Assembly: GCA_963926355.1 (NCBI GenBank)
Contig: CAWUWW010000003.1
Coordinates: forward strand, 52,970-116,969
Reading direction: 5' to 3'
Source: SCGC-AAA076-P13 sp963926355
GTDB lineage: Bacteria; Pseudomonadota; Gammaproteobacteria; Magnimaribacterales; D2472
Length of the DNA: 64,000 nt
Part shown: positions 36,098 through 44,718 of the stretch, one piece after another
Layout: every line of letters starts with the position of its first letter
Numbering within the stretch: position 1 is the first letter of the stretch
Position numbers and translations under genes: made by a program
Notes under the pieces: model-generated
The model's input: the letters and a program-made list of their open reading frames with translations, nothing else
Told to the model about the DNA's origin: nothing
Databases searched by the model: none

Positions 36098-37530
36098 TGA
36101 ACTTAAAAGCAATAATTAATCTATTTAGCATCTTGGTGATGTTTTTTAGTGCCTCTTTTGCGCTTCCTATCGCAGTATCTATAATTTTTAAAGATTCTGC
36201 ATTGATGATTTTTATAATTACCTTTTGTATAGTATTTGGGCTTGGTTTTTTTGGGTGGCTTGCCTCTAAGGGTAAAAATGATGAGCTTGGTAAAAAAGAT
36301 GGATTTATTATTGTTACTTTCTTTTGGCTAATCCTAGCTGTAGCTGGCTCGATTCCTTTTGCCTTAAGTGGAATGTCATTTGTTGATGCTTTTTTTGAAT
36401 CGATGTCTGGTATTACAACAACAGGGGCTACTGTTATTTCTGGTCTTGATGATCTACCACAGTCACTTCTATTTTACAGACAGCTGCTGCAGTGGATGGG
36501 GGGAATGGGTTTAATTGTTTTAGCAATAGCTGTTATGCCGTTGCTTGGCATTGGAGGGGGTCAGTTATATAAGGCTGAAATACCTGGCGCAATGAATGAT
36601 CAAAAATTAACTCCCAGGATGAAAGAAACAGCGCAAGCTCTTTGGGCTATATATTTTGGACTAACTGTTTTATGTGCTCTTTTATACTATATTGGCGGCA
36701 TGTCTGGTTTTGACGCTATCTCCCACAGTTTAAGTACTGTGTCCATTGGAGGTTTTTCAACGCACGACCAAAGCATTGGCTACTTTAATAGTGGATTTAT
36801 CGAGACTGTATGTATTTTATTTATGGTACTTTCGGCGCTTAGTTTCGCGCTTCATTATTTTGCTATTTATATGCGAAAACCGCTTAAATACTTTGCTGAT
36901 CCTGAGCTACGTTTTTTTATATCTATATTAATAATAATATTTTTAGTTTCTCTTATTATAAACTTGTTCTCGAAATCTAGCGATATCTCCATTAGAGAGC
37001 TTTTATTTCATTCTGTTTCAATAGTAACTACTACCGGTTTCTCTATAAGTGATTCTGCCGATTGGCCGATTTCCATTGGCTTCTTATTCCTGTTAGGAGC
37101 TTTTATCGGAGCTTGCTCTGGATCAGTTGGTGGTGGTATTAAGTCCTGGCGTGTGTTGATTATGATTAATTATGCTTATATTAATCTTATGAAACTTGTT
37201 CATCCAAATGGCGTTTTCTCTTTAAAAATTGGATCTAAAACTGTAGAAGAGGGTGTCGCCTCATCTGTTTGGGGCTTCTTTTCTATATATGTAATATCAT
37301 TTGTAATCTTGCTTTTAGCCCTTCTTGTCACTGGTCTAGATTTTGAATCAGCCTTTTCAGCAATTGGCGCTTGTCTAAATAATTTGGGTCCTGGTCTTGG
37401 CGATGTATCTCAAACATATGGAACAGTTACCCCGTTTGGAAAAAGTATATTAGCCTTTGCTATGATTCTTGGAAGGTTAGAAATATTTACTTTGCTTGTA
37501 TTATTTACTCCCATTTTTTGGGATAAATAA
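36097..37530 (+). CDS. trkH: Trk potassium transporter membrane subunit
   Basis: Pore subunit of the Trk system, 477 residues with four membrane-pore-membrane repeats. The selectivity-filter-like turns are visible: SGITTTGATV, STVSIGGFSTH, SIVTTTGFSISD and ACLNNLGPGLGDV, each with a conserved glycine. An internal GACSGSVGGGIKSWR segment is typical. TrkH and TrkI cannot be told apart here. Its stop directly abuts the convergent acyltransferase gene. Confidence 0.94.
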   Translation: MNLKAIINLFSILVMFFSASFALPIAVSIIFKDSALMIFIITFCIVFGLGFFGWLASKGKNDELGKKDGFIIVTFFWLILAVAGSIPFALSGMSFVDAFFESMSGITTTGATVISGLDDLPQSLLFYRQLLQWMGGMGLIVLAIAVMPLLGIGGGQLYKAEIPGAMNDQKLTPRMKETAQALWAIYFGLTVLCALLYYIGGMSGFDAISHSLSTVSIGGFSTHDQSIGYFNSGFIETVCILFMVLSALSFALHYFAIYMRKPLKYFADPELRFFISILIIIFLVSLIINLFSKSSDISIRELLFHSVSIVTTTGFSISDSADWPISIGFLFLLGAFIGACSGSVGGGIKSWRVLIMINYAYINLMKLVHPNGVFSLKIGSKTVEEGVASSVWGFFSIYVISFVILLLALLVTGLDFESAFSAIGACLNNLGPGLGDVSQTYGTVTPFGKSILAFAMILGRLEIFTLLVLFTPIFWDK

Positions 37531-38394
37531 CTAGATACCTAGATAAGGATTCTTGGTTCCGATTGGCGGTTTTTTAAATCTTTTGTATTCCCATGAATAA
37601 TCAGAGGGACTTATATTAATAAGTTTTTCTATGTCCTTGTTCATAGATAGTTGGTGCTTACTATCAATATATATATCTTTATTACTGTCTATTATAGTTA
37701 CTTCTAGATTTTTATTTAGATTAAGGTTGAGGCTTACATAGATCACAGGTTTCTTTGTTTTTAAAGCAAGTGATGGAACTAGTGTTGTGGTATATGAATC
37801 TCTATTAAATAATTTTATATACTCCCCCATGCCGTCCTGTGGGACTTGGTCTGCTGCCAGGCACACTACTTGATTTGCAATTAACGCTTTGTATATTTGT
37901 CTTACCCCTGAGATTGAAGTTTCAAAAACTTTATTGCCATCTGCCTCTCTTTGACTTCTAACAAAAGAATCTAAAATTTTATTATTTATTTTTTTGTACA
38001 GCGTTGTTGTGTTTGTTTTAGCGTTGATCCACTTCAAAAGTAAATCGACGCTTCTGCTGTGAACAGCAACTATGATCAAACCATTATTATTTAATATATT
38101 TTGTGTTATCAGGAATTGGTTTGTAATTCTAAAGATTTTATTATGGGCGGTATGTGACCTTCTTGACCAGCTTCTAAATGTCTCCACGGCACCTGTCAGG
38201 CTTTCAACAAAACTAGACTTGGCAAGAGCATTTTGCTCTTTAATTGTAAGAAGTGGATAAGCTATCTTTATGTTTATTAGGGTAACCTTAAACATTGAAG
38301 ATCTTTTATAAAATCCAAGCAAGCAATAAAACTTAACTAAGCTCCTGATTAATGAGCTTGATGGAATTGATATTAAATAAAATAAAACTTTCAT
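37531..38394 (-). CDS. LpxL/LpxM-family lipid A acyltransferase-like protein
   Basis: A 287-residue protein of the lysophospholipid acyltransferase superfamily, HtrB/LpxL branch. The catalytic motif H-x4-D appears as VAVHSRSVDLLL; QVPQDGMGEYIKLFNR corresponds to the family DQxPxxG segment. An N-terminal hydrophobic stretch may anchor it. Late lipid A acylation at the inner membrane is the likely role. The sequence is divergent, so substrate and chain length are open. It is a single gene between trkH and glyS. Confidence 0.8.
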   Translation of the reverse strand: MKVLFYLISIPSSSLIRSLVKFYCLLGFYKRSSMFKVTLINIKIAYPLLTIKEQNALAKSSFVESLTGAVETFRSWSRRSHTAHNKIFRITNQFLITQNILNNNGLIIVAVHSRSVDLLLKWINAKTNTTTLYKKINNKILDSFVRSQREADGNKVFETSISGVRQIYKALIANQVVCLAADQVPQDGMGEYIKLFNRDSYTTTLVPSLALKTKKPVIYVSLNLNLNKNLEVTIIDSNKDIYIDSKHQLSMNKDIEKLINISPSDYSWEYKRFKKPPIGTKNPYLGI

Positions 38395-38541
38395 TCTGAT
38401 TACTTATTCTTTGATTGTTATATAATCTTCATAGATTTTATTAATATAGGTTAATTAATATTTAATGCAATAACCTAATATTTAAGAACTAAATATTTAA
38501 TAAGCGGACATTTGTCTACTTAAATTAAAAGGGAGATAAAA

Positions 38542-39903
38542 TTGACAGCTAAAACGATGGATGAGCTTGTTGCGCTTTGTAAAAGAAGAGGTTTTATCTT
38601 TCAATCTGGTGAAATCTACGGAGGACTTCAGGGCATGTATGACTATGGCCCACTAGGCGTAGAGTTAAAAAATAATCTTAAAAGGGCATGGTGGAGCTCT
38701 ATGGTCTACGAAAATGATAATATTGAAGGGCTAGATGCCGCAATATTAACAAATCCTCTTATTTTAAAGCATTCAGGTCATGAAGATACATTCTCAGACC
38801 CAATGGTTGATTGTAAGTCCTGTCAAGCAAGATGGAGAGCGGATCTACTTGAAGATACTAAGTGCCCAGCCTGTAAATCTAGCGACCTAACCGAACCAAG
38901 ACCATTTAACCTAATGTTTAAAACTAGTGTTGGACCAATTGATGATGGTAAGTCTTTTGCTTACCTTAGGCCTGAAACTGCTCAACAAATATTTACTAAC
39001 TTTAAGAATGTTGTTGACTCAACCTCTAAATCACTCCCTTTTGGAATTGTGCAAATTGGAAAAGCATTTAGAAATGAGATAACTCCCAGAAATTTTATCT
39101 TTAGAGTTAGAGAGTTTGAGCAAATGGAGTTAGAGTTTTTTGTTACTCCTGGTACAGATGAAGAGTGGCATAACACATGGGTTGAAAGCAGGGTAAATTG
39201 GTGGGAAGCTCAGGGAGTTCCAGAGAGCAGTCTTGAGTTGTATGAGGTTCCTGCTGATGAGTTAGCCCATTACTCAAAGAGAACTGTTGATATTATGTAT
39301 AAATTTCCCCATGGGGTAGAAGAGCTTGAGGGTATTGCCAATAGAACAGATTTTGATTTAGGCTCTCATACTAAAAATCAAGGGGACTTAGATATTTCTG
39401 CAGATGTTATGCCTAATAATGCTTCTAACTCAAAGTTAGCAATTCAAGATATAGATACAAAAAAATGGGTGGTTCCATATGTAATAGAGCCTTCCGCTGG
39501 GGTTGATAGGGGCATCTTGGCAATTTTAAATGAATCTTATGAAGTACAAGAACTAGAAGGCGGAAAAGAAAGAACTGTATTGCATCTAAAGCCACATTTA
39601 GCACCTATTAAAGCTGCTGTAATACCTTTAAAGAAAAATAATGCAGATCTTGTTAAAACAGCTTCTGAGCTCAAAAAATCTCTTCAAAAACTAAATCTAG
39701 GAAGGGTTGTCTTAGAAAATTCAGGGAATATAGGTAAAAGCTATAGGAGACATGATGAAATTGGGACGCCTCTTTGCATAACAATAGACTTTGATACACT
39801 TGAAGATAGATCTGCGACTATAAGGGATAGGGACTCAATGAAACAAGAAAGAATAAGCTTAGAGTTAATTCCTGAATATTTGATTAAGGCTATGAATGTC
39901 TAA
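38542..39903 (+). CDS. glyS: Glycyl-tRNA synthetase, single-chain alpha2 type
   Basis: Charges tRNA-Gly. The 453-residue chain is a class II synthetase of the homodimeric type found in Gram-positives, archaea and eukaryotes, not the two-gene glyQ/glyS tetramer usual in gammaproteobacteria. GGLQGMYDYGPLGVELKNN (28-46) is diagnostic; a zinc-knuckle-like set C91, C94, C108, C111 follows; motif 2 is FRNEITPRNFIFR (177-189) and motif 3 is PSAGVDRGILAIL. The C-terminal anticodon-binding domain is complete. The start is TTG with GGGAG 7 bases upstream. Confidence 0.95.
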   Translation: MTAKTMDELVALCKRRGFIFQSGEIYGGLQGMYDYGPLGVELKNNLKRAWWSSMVYENDNIEGLDAAILTNPLILKHSGHEDTFSDPMVDCKSCQARWRADLLEDTKCPACKSSDLTEPRPFNLMFKTSVGPIDDGKSFAYLRPETAQQIFTNFKNVVDSTSKSLPFGIVQIGKAFRNEITPRNFIFRVREFEQMELEFFVTPGTDEEWHNTWVESRVNWWEAQGVPESSLELYEVPADELAHYSKRTVDIMYKFPHGVEELEGIANRTDFDLGSHTKNQGDLDISADVMPNNASNSKLAIQDIDTKKWVVPYVIEPSAGVDRGILAILNESYEVQELEGGKERTVLHLKPHLAPIKAAVIPLKKNNADLVKTASELKKSLQKLNLGRVVLENSGNIGKSYRRHDEIGTPLCITIDFDTLEDRSATIRDRDSMKQERISLELIPEYLIKAMNV

Positions 39904-39906
39904 TAA

Positions 39907-40611
39907 ATGAAATTTCTAAGGAGTGCTGCCTTTAATGTAGCTTTCTACCCAGCTCTTATTCTTATTACATTGTCCATACTTCTGTTATACCCTTTTTTAT
40001 CTACAAAAAATCTTCAGCACTATGCATCTAAGTTAATTTTATTCGAGCTTTTTCTTCTCAAATTTTTTTGTAGAGTTAGTTGGAAGGTTGAGGGTCTTGA
40101 AAATTTACCCAAAAGCCCTTGCATACTAGTCTCGAATCATCAGGGTCAATGGGAGTCATTATTTTTACAGACCTTAATGATTCCTTCATCAAGTGTTATT
40201 AAAAAAGAGATATTATTTATACCTTTCTTTGGATGGGCTGTGTATTGTATGAACCCAATATCCTTGAATAGATCAAATAAACTGAGTAGTCTTAAAAAAG
40301 TTATTGTAGATGGCGGTTATAAGATTAGGTCTGGTTTTTCTATTATATTATTTCCAGAAGGAACTCGTATAAAGCCTGAAAAGGGCGTTCAACCATTTTC
40401 TAATAGCTGCGGTGTTCTTTCTATAAAAAACAATGTTCCGATTGTGCCTATATGCCATAACTCTGGCTTATTTTGGCGAAATAAAGAATTTATAAAACAA
40501 AGCGGTGAAATTACAATAAGAATTGGTGAGCCATTAAGTGGAACTGACGCGAAAAAACTAACAAATAAAGCCTATAAATGGGTGTCAGATAACTATAAAG
40601 AAATTTATTAA
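39907..40611 (+). CDS. plsC: 1-acyl-sn-glycerol-3-phosphate acyltransferase
   Basis: Makes phosphatidic acid from lysophosphatidic acid at the inner membrane. It is 234 residues, with an N-terminal hydrophobic region (about 10-32). The acyltransferase motif is H78-QGQW-E83, with Glu in place of the usual Asp; motif III is FPEGTR (149-154). It starts 3 bases after glyS. Its TAA and the gyrB stop share a TTAA palindrome. Confidence 0.9.
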   Translation: MKFLRSAAFNVAFYPALILITLSILLLYPFLSTKNLQHYASKLILFELFLLKFFCRVSWKVEGLENLPKSPCILVSNHQGQWESLFLQTLMIPSSSVIKKEILFIPFFGWAVYCMNPISLNRSNKLSSLKKVIVDGGYKIRSGFSIILFPEGTRIKPEKGVQPFSNSCGVLSIKNNVPIVPICHNSGLFWRNKEFIKQSGEITIRIGEPLSGTDAKKLTNKAYKWVSDNYKEIY

Positions 40612-42527
40612 ATATCTAGATCGGTAACCGTCAAGGCATTTTCATCTATAAATGCCCTTCTAGGCTCAACATCATCTCCCATGAGCATTTCAAATGCATG
40701 ATTGGCATCTTGTACATCATTGATGTTAACTTGCTGCATTCTTCTTTCTACAGGATCCATAGTGGTATCCCATAATTGCTCAGGGTTCATTTCGCCCAGC
40801 CCTTTATATCTCTGAACTTCTAGTCCTCTGGTTCCATTTTTAGAATACTCTTTTACCGCAGCTTCTTTTTGCTCTTCGTCTGAAGCATAAACAAAATCTT
40901 TTCCTTTTGTAATTTTATACAATGGAGGAAGGGCTATATAAATATGGCCCCTATCAACGATCTCGAACATTTGTCTGTAGAAGAATGTTAATAGAAGAGT
41001 CCTGATATGAGAGCCGTCGACATCCGCATCGGTCATGATAATAATTCTATGGTATCTGAGTTTATCAATATTAAATTCATCTTTTCCAATTCCACAACCA
41101 AGGGCTTTAATTAAAGTACCCACCTCTTGGGAACCTAAGACTTTATCTATTCTTGCTTTTTCAACATTGATAATTTTTCCCTTCAACGGGAGGATTGCCT
41201 GGTTCTTTCTATTTCGTCCCTGTTTTGCTGAGCCTCCAGCAGAGTCTCCCTCAACTATATATATTTCGGAAAGGGCTGGATCTTTTTCTTGGCAGTCTGC
41301 TAACTTGCCTGGCAAACCGGCTATTTCAAGAACTCCTTTTCTTCTGGTCATTTCTCTTGCTTTTCTTGCCGCCTCTCTTGCTAGCGCTGCCTCGGCAACT
41401 TTTGCGTAAATACCAGCTGCATCTTTTGGACTTTCTAGAAGGTAATCATTAAAGTGCTTGCTAAATACTGAACTTACAACACTCTCAACCTCTGATGAAA
41501 CTAATTTTTCTTTTGTTTGTGAAGAGAACTTAGGGTCTGGAACTTTAACAGAGATAATTGCAACTATACCTTCTCTAACATCTTCTCCCAGAAGGTCTGA
41601 TGGAGCTTTTTTTGCATTTTCTCTTTTAATAAAAGCCTTTAAGACTCTTGTTAAACTTCCTCTAAACCCGGCCAGGTGAGTTCCGCCATCTTTTTGAGGA
41701 ATGTTGTTTGTGTATACCAATACATTTTCTGTATATGAGTCTGTCCATTGAAGCGCTATTTCAACACCAACATCGTTTTCTGTTCCTGTGCATTCAAATA
41801 TTTCTGTTACATGTTTTTTGGTACCTTTGAGGTATGTTACATAGCTAGAAAGGCCGCCGCTATTTTTAAACTTTTTAGATTTTCCTGTTCTTTCATCTTC
41901 TACATTTATTGAGACGCCTGCGTTGAGAAATGAAAGCTCTTGTATTCTTTTATGAATTCTACTTATTTCAAAAGTTACTGATGAAAATGTGGTGCTGGAA
42001 GGATAGAATGTTATTTCTGTTCCTGTCTCCTTCGAGGCCCCAACTTTTTTTAATTTAGCCAGCGGTGCGCCATATTTATACTCTTGGAAGTACTCTCCTC
42101 CATCTCTGCAAACTTTTAAAATTAATCTATCTGATAATGCATTAACAACCGAAACGCCAACTCCATGAAGGCCGCCTGATACTTTGTAACTATTGTCATC
42201 AAACTTACCGCCTGAATGAAGTGTTGTCAGAATTAGCTCTGCTGCTGAAATACCCTCGTCTTTATGGACATCTACTGGAACGCCCCTGCCGTTATCTTTA
42301 ACTGTTACAGAGCCATCTTTATTTACTATTACATTTATATCTGAGCAATGCCCTGCCATTGCCTCGTCTATACAGTTATCTAAGACCTCAAATACCATAT
42401 GATGCAGACCAGAGCCGTCATCTGTGTCGCCTATGTACATTCCCGGTCTCTTTTTAACCGCCTCTAACCCTTTTAAAACTTGGATGTTAGATGAATCATA
42501 CGTTGCTTCTTCTACTTTTTTTGGCAT
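40608..42527 (-). CDS. gyrB: DNA gyrase subunit B, short form
   Basis: ATPase subunit of gyrase, which adds negative supercoils. The N-terminus (VLKGLEAVKKRPGMYIGDTD), DNGRGVPVD, the GGLHGVG ATP lid and EGDSAGGSAKQGRN of the TOPRIM domain are all clear, and the QRYKGLGEMN segment matches GyrB. At 639 residues it lacks the insert of about 165 residues in the TOPRIM/tail region of E. coli-type GyrB: KITKGKDFVYASDEEQ runs directly into the conserved C-terminus. Position next to recF and the motif wording favour GyrB over ParE. Confidence 0.94.
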   Translation of the reverse strand: MPKKVEEATYDSSNIQVLKGLEAVKKRPGMYIGDTDDGSGLHHMVFEVLDNCIDEAMAGHCSDINVIVNKDGSVTVKDNGRGVPVDVHKDEGISAAELILTTLHSGGKFDDNSYKVSGGLHGVGVSVVNALSDRLILKVCRDGGEYFQEYKYGAPLAKLKKVGASKETGTEITFYPSSTTFSSVTFEISRIHKRIQELSFLNAGVSINVEDERTGKSKKFKNSGGLSSYVTYLKGTKKHVTEIFECTGTENDVGVEIALQWTDSYTENVLVYTNNIPQKDGGTHLAGFRGSLTRVLKAFIKRENAKKAPSDLLGEDVREGIVAIISVKVPDPKFSSQTKEKLVSSEVESVVSSVFSKHFNDYLLESPKDAAGIYAKVAEAALAREAARKAREMTRRKGVLEIAGLPGKLADCQEKDPALSEIYIVEGDSAGGSAKQGRNRKNQAILPLKGKIINVEKARIDKVLGSQEVGTLIKALGCGIGKDEFNIDKLRYHRIIIMTDADVDGSHIRTLLLTFFYRQMFEIVDRGHIYIALPPLYKITKGKDFVYASDEEQKEAAVKEYSKNGTRGLEVQRYKGLGEMNPEQLWDTTMDPVERRMQQVNINDVQDANHAFEMLMGDDVEPRRAFIDENALTVTDLDI

Positions 42528-42533
42528 ATTTTT

Positions 42534-43610
42534 TTATCTTAATTGTTCCACGTGGAACTTTTTAAACTCTCTAAAACTATCCTCTATTTTACTACTAAAA
42601 TGATCATCTATACAGGAAAAAATAATTTGATTATTTAACGTATTGAGAAGCTCTAAAAAGATATCAAATGTATTACTATCAAGCTCAGATTTAATGTCAT
42701 CTATTATTAAAGTAGCGTTTATATTATGTTGTTTTCTAAGAACCTCATGCTGAGAACAGCACCATAGTATTGAAAATAATTTTTGCTCTCCTCTTGAAAG
42801 AATTTGTCTCGCATCTGCGTCTCCAATAAGAAATCTAATGTCTGCCTTGTGTGGACCTTCTGTTGTTGATCTTCTTTTGAGATCTTTAAACCTGTTATTG
42901 GTCATGGTAGTTAAAAGGTCTGATGACTTATCCCAGCCTGGAAAAAAATCAATCACGATGTCATTTAAAAATTTTATGGATGCTGAATGATTAATTTCTT
43001 TAATAAGAATCTTTAATTCATTTAGGGTTGCTTGGAAAAAGATTTCTCTTTTAAGGTCGAGCTTTACGCCCTCCTCTGAAATTTTTATATCCCAAGGCTC
43101 AATATTTGAGATAGAACCAGATTTAATAAGGCTGTTTCTTTGCTTCAAGCACCGATAATAAGCAAACCAGTTTTCAAGAAAGCTTTTATCAGAAACAAAA
43201 AGAGCTCTATCTAAGATTTTTCTCCTAAAGTCAGGTGAGGCATCGGCAAATGAAAATGTATTGTTATGTATTGCTGTTGATGGAAACTCTCTTATAAGCC
43301 TACTAGAGGTTGCCTTGGTATTATTTATTAGGACTGAGATAGATTTGTTTTTTTCTTTCGTTATGGAGAGGATGTATCCTTTATCAACATCGTAGCTTCT
43401 AAGAGAGAAAGAATCTTCGCCCTGAGCAATTAAAGATTGAAGATTTGAGCTTTTAAAAGACTTACCACTTGAGCAAAGATGAATTGCCTCAAGTAAAGAG
43501 GTTTTACCAGAGCCGTTTTTACCGTAAAAAAAATTAATGCCAGGTGATAGGTTTATTTTTATTGATTTAAAACACCTAAAATTATTAAGTGTTAATTCTT
43601 TAAAGGCCAT
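42534..43610 (-). CDS. recF: DNA replication and repair protein RecF
   Basis: SMC-like ATPase that helps load RecA at gaps. It is 358 residues. The P-loop GKNGSGKTSLL (30-40) sits after the NNFRCFKS start; a LSRGEQKLF signature-type segment and LIIDDIKSELD Walker B lie in the C-terminal half. Its final codons (encoding FHVEQLR) contain a parS site at 42544-42559, so this end of the gene is under two constraints. It lies 2 bases after dnaN. Confidence 0.95.
   Translation of the reverse strand: MAFKELTLNNFRCFKSIKINLSPGINFFYGKNGSGKTSLLEAIHLCSSGKSFKSSNLQSLIAQGEDSFSLRSYDVDKGYILSITKEKNKSISVLINNTKATSSRLIREFPSTAIHNNTFSFADASPDFRRKILDRALFVSDKSFLENWFAYYRCLKQRNSLIKSGSISNIEPWDIKISEEGVKLDLKREIFFQATLNELKILIKEINHSASIKFLNDIVIDFFPGWDKSSDLLTTMTNNRFKDLKRRSTTEGPHKADIRFLIGDADARQILSRGEQKLFSILWCCSQHEVLRKQHNINATLIIDDIKSELDSNTFDIFLELLNTLNNQIIFSCIDDHFSSKIEDSFREFKKFHVEQLR
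42544..42559. promoter_or_regulatory. parS: parS centromere site inside recF
   Basis: TGTTCCACGTGGAACT matches the ParB-binding palindrome TGTTCCACGTGGAACA at 15 of 16 positions, with a perfect 14-base inverted core (GTTCCACGTGGAAC). It lies in the last codons of recF, about 10 kb from parA and parB at 52177-53770. Clusters of such sites near the origin seed ParB spreading by CTP-dependent sliding. I did not notice a second copy when reading the window. Confidence 0.9.
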
Positions 43611-43612
43611 TC

Positions 43613-44716
43613 TTAGATAAGCAAAGGCATTACGACATACTTAAAGCAATCAGAAGCAGGATTTGTTATTAAACAGCTTTTATCTGAGCCAAAAAAATGT
43701 ATCTCAACATTATCATTTTCAATTGATGAAATTATTTCTTGAAGATAATTAACGTTAAAAGCTATGTCCATAGCCTCACCAGAATAGACGCATTCAACAC
43801 TTTCTTCTGCCTGTTCTTTTTCAGGATTGTTGGCTGAAATATTAATTTTATTATCTGAAGTTATTATTCTTATTCCTCTATATTTTTCACTTGAGAGCAC
43901 GCTAACTCTGCTTAGGCTTTCTGCTAGACTTTTTTTATTAATTGTTAGTGTTGAGCTTTCTCCGGACGGGATGACTTGCTCATAATCTGGGAACTTGCCC
44001 TCTATTAACTTGCTTGAAAAAGTTGTTCCTGAAACATTAACTGTTATTGAGTTGGCGCCCAGGTGGAGAAGAATATTTTCTTTTTCGTCTCCGACAAGTT
44101 TTCCTATTTCATTGATAGATTTTCTTGGGACAATCCCTGTTATTTGCTCTGTGACACCTTCATTAAGGCCCAGTGAAGCAAGCGCAAGGCGATGGGCGTC
44201 TGTTGCAACACTAGTAATCTGCGTATCCTCTATTGAAAGATATAAACCATTTAGGTAATGCCTCCAATCTTGGTTACCCATAGCAAATGCGGTCTTGCTA
44301 ATTAAAGATTTTAGATTTTGGGGAGTTATGTTTATTGCGCTAGATTTCTCTTCTTTTTCAAAGACTGGGAAGTCTTCACTTGGAAGTGTTGCTAGGTTAT
44401 ATTTACCTGAGTCTGTTTCAATTCTTAGGTTGTCTCCATCTAAGAAAAAATGGACTTCTGACATATCTGAAAAAAGCCTACACAGCTCACTAAGTTTTTT
44501 TGCAGGTGCTGTAACCCTTCCACCACTTTTAAAGTTTGATATTGTTGATATTGTTGATATCTCTGATTCCAGATCGGTCGCTGTAAGTCTTAGGGATGAC
44601 TCATCTACTTCAAATAAAACATTTGCTAGAATTGGGAGGGTTTGTCTTTTTTCAACAACTCCAAGGGTTGAGGTCAGGGATTTTACAATCTCCTCTTTTG
44701 ATATATAAAAATCCAT
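43613..44716 (-). CDS. dnaN: DNA polymerase III beta sliding clamp
   Basis: Ring-shaped processivity clamp of the replicative polymerase. It is 367 residues, covering three structural repeats. Recognisable stretches are KRQTLPILANVLFEV near the N-terminus, GGRVTAPAKKLSELCR, RHYLNGLYLSIEDTQI and the C-terminal YVVMPLLI, close to the universal VMPMR/L ending. It lies 2 bases after dnaA, in the conserved dnaA-dnaN-recF-gyrB order. Confidence 0.96.
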   Translation of the reverse strand: MDFYISKEEIVKSLTSTLGVVEKRQTLPILANVLFEVDESSLRLTATDLESEISTISTISNFKSGGRVTAPAKKLSELCRLFSDMSEVHFFLDGDNLRIETDSGKYNLATLPSEDFPVFEKEEKSSAINITPQNLKSLISKTAFAMGNQDWRHYLNGLYLSIEDTQITSVATDAHRLALASLGLNEGVTEQITGIVPRKSINEIGKLVGDEKENILLHLGANSITVNVSGTTFSSKLIEGKFPDYEQVIPSGESSTLTINKKSLAESLSRVSVLSSEKYRGIRIITSDNKINISANNPEKEQAEESVECVYSGEAMDIAFNVNYLQEIISSIENDNVEIHFFGSDKSCLITNPASDCFKYVVMPLLI

Positions 44717-44718
44717 AA

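Noticed and set aside
37531..40611. Genomic island around the acyltransferase, glyS and plsC
   Set aside because: Base composition is like the neighbours and there are no integrase, tRNA or repeat boundaries; only single-gene transfer remains possible.
41035..41679. Plus-strand open frames of 73-124 codons inside gyrB
   Set aside because: They lie antisense to conserved GyrB codons, have low-complexity Ser/Leu/Phe composition and no ribosome-binding site.
43995..44708. Plus-strand open frames of 87 and 137 codons inside dnaN
   Set aside because: Antisense to the sliding clamp gene; no start signal and no family motifs.
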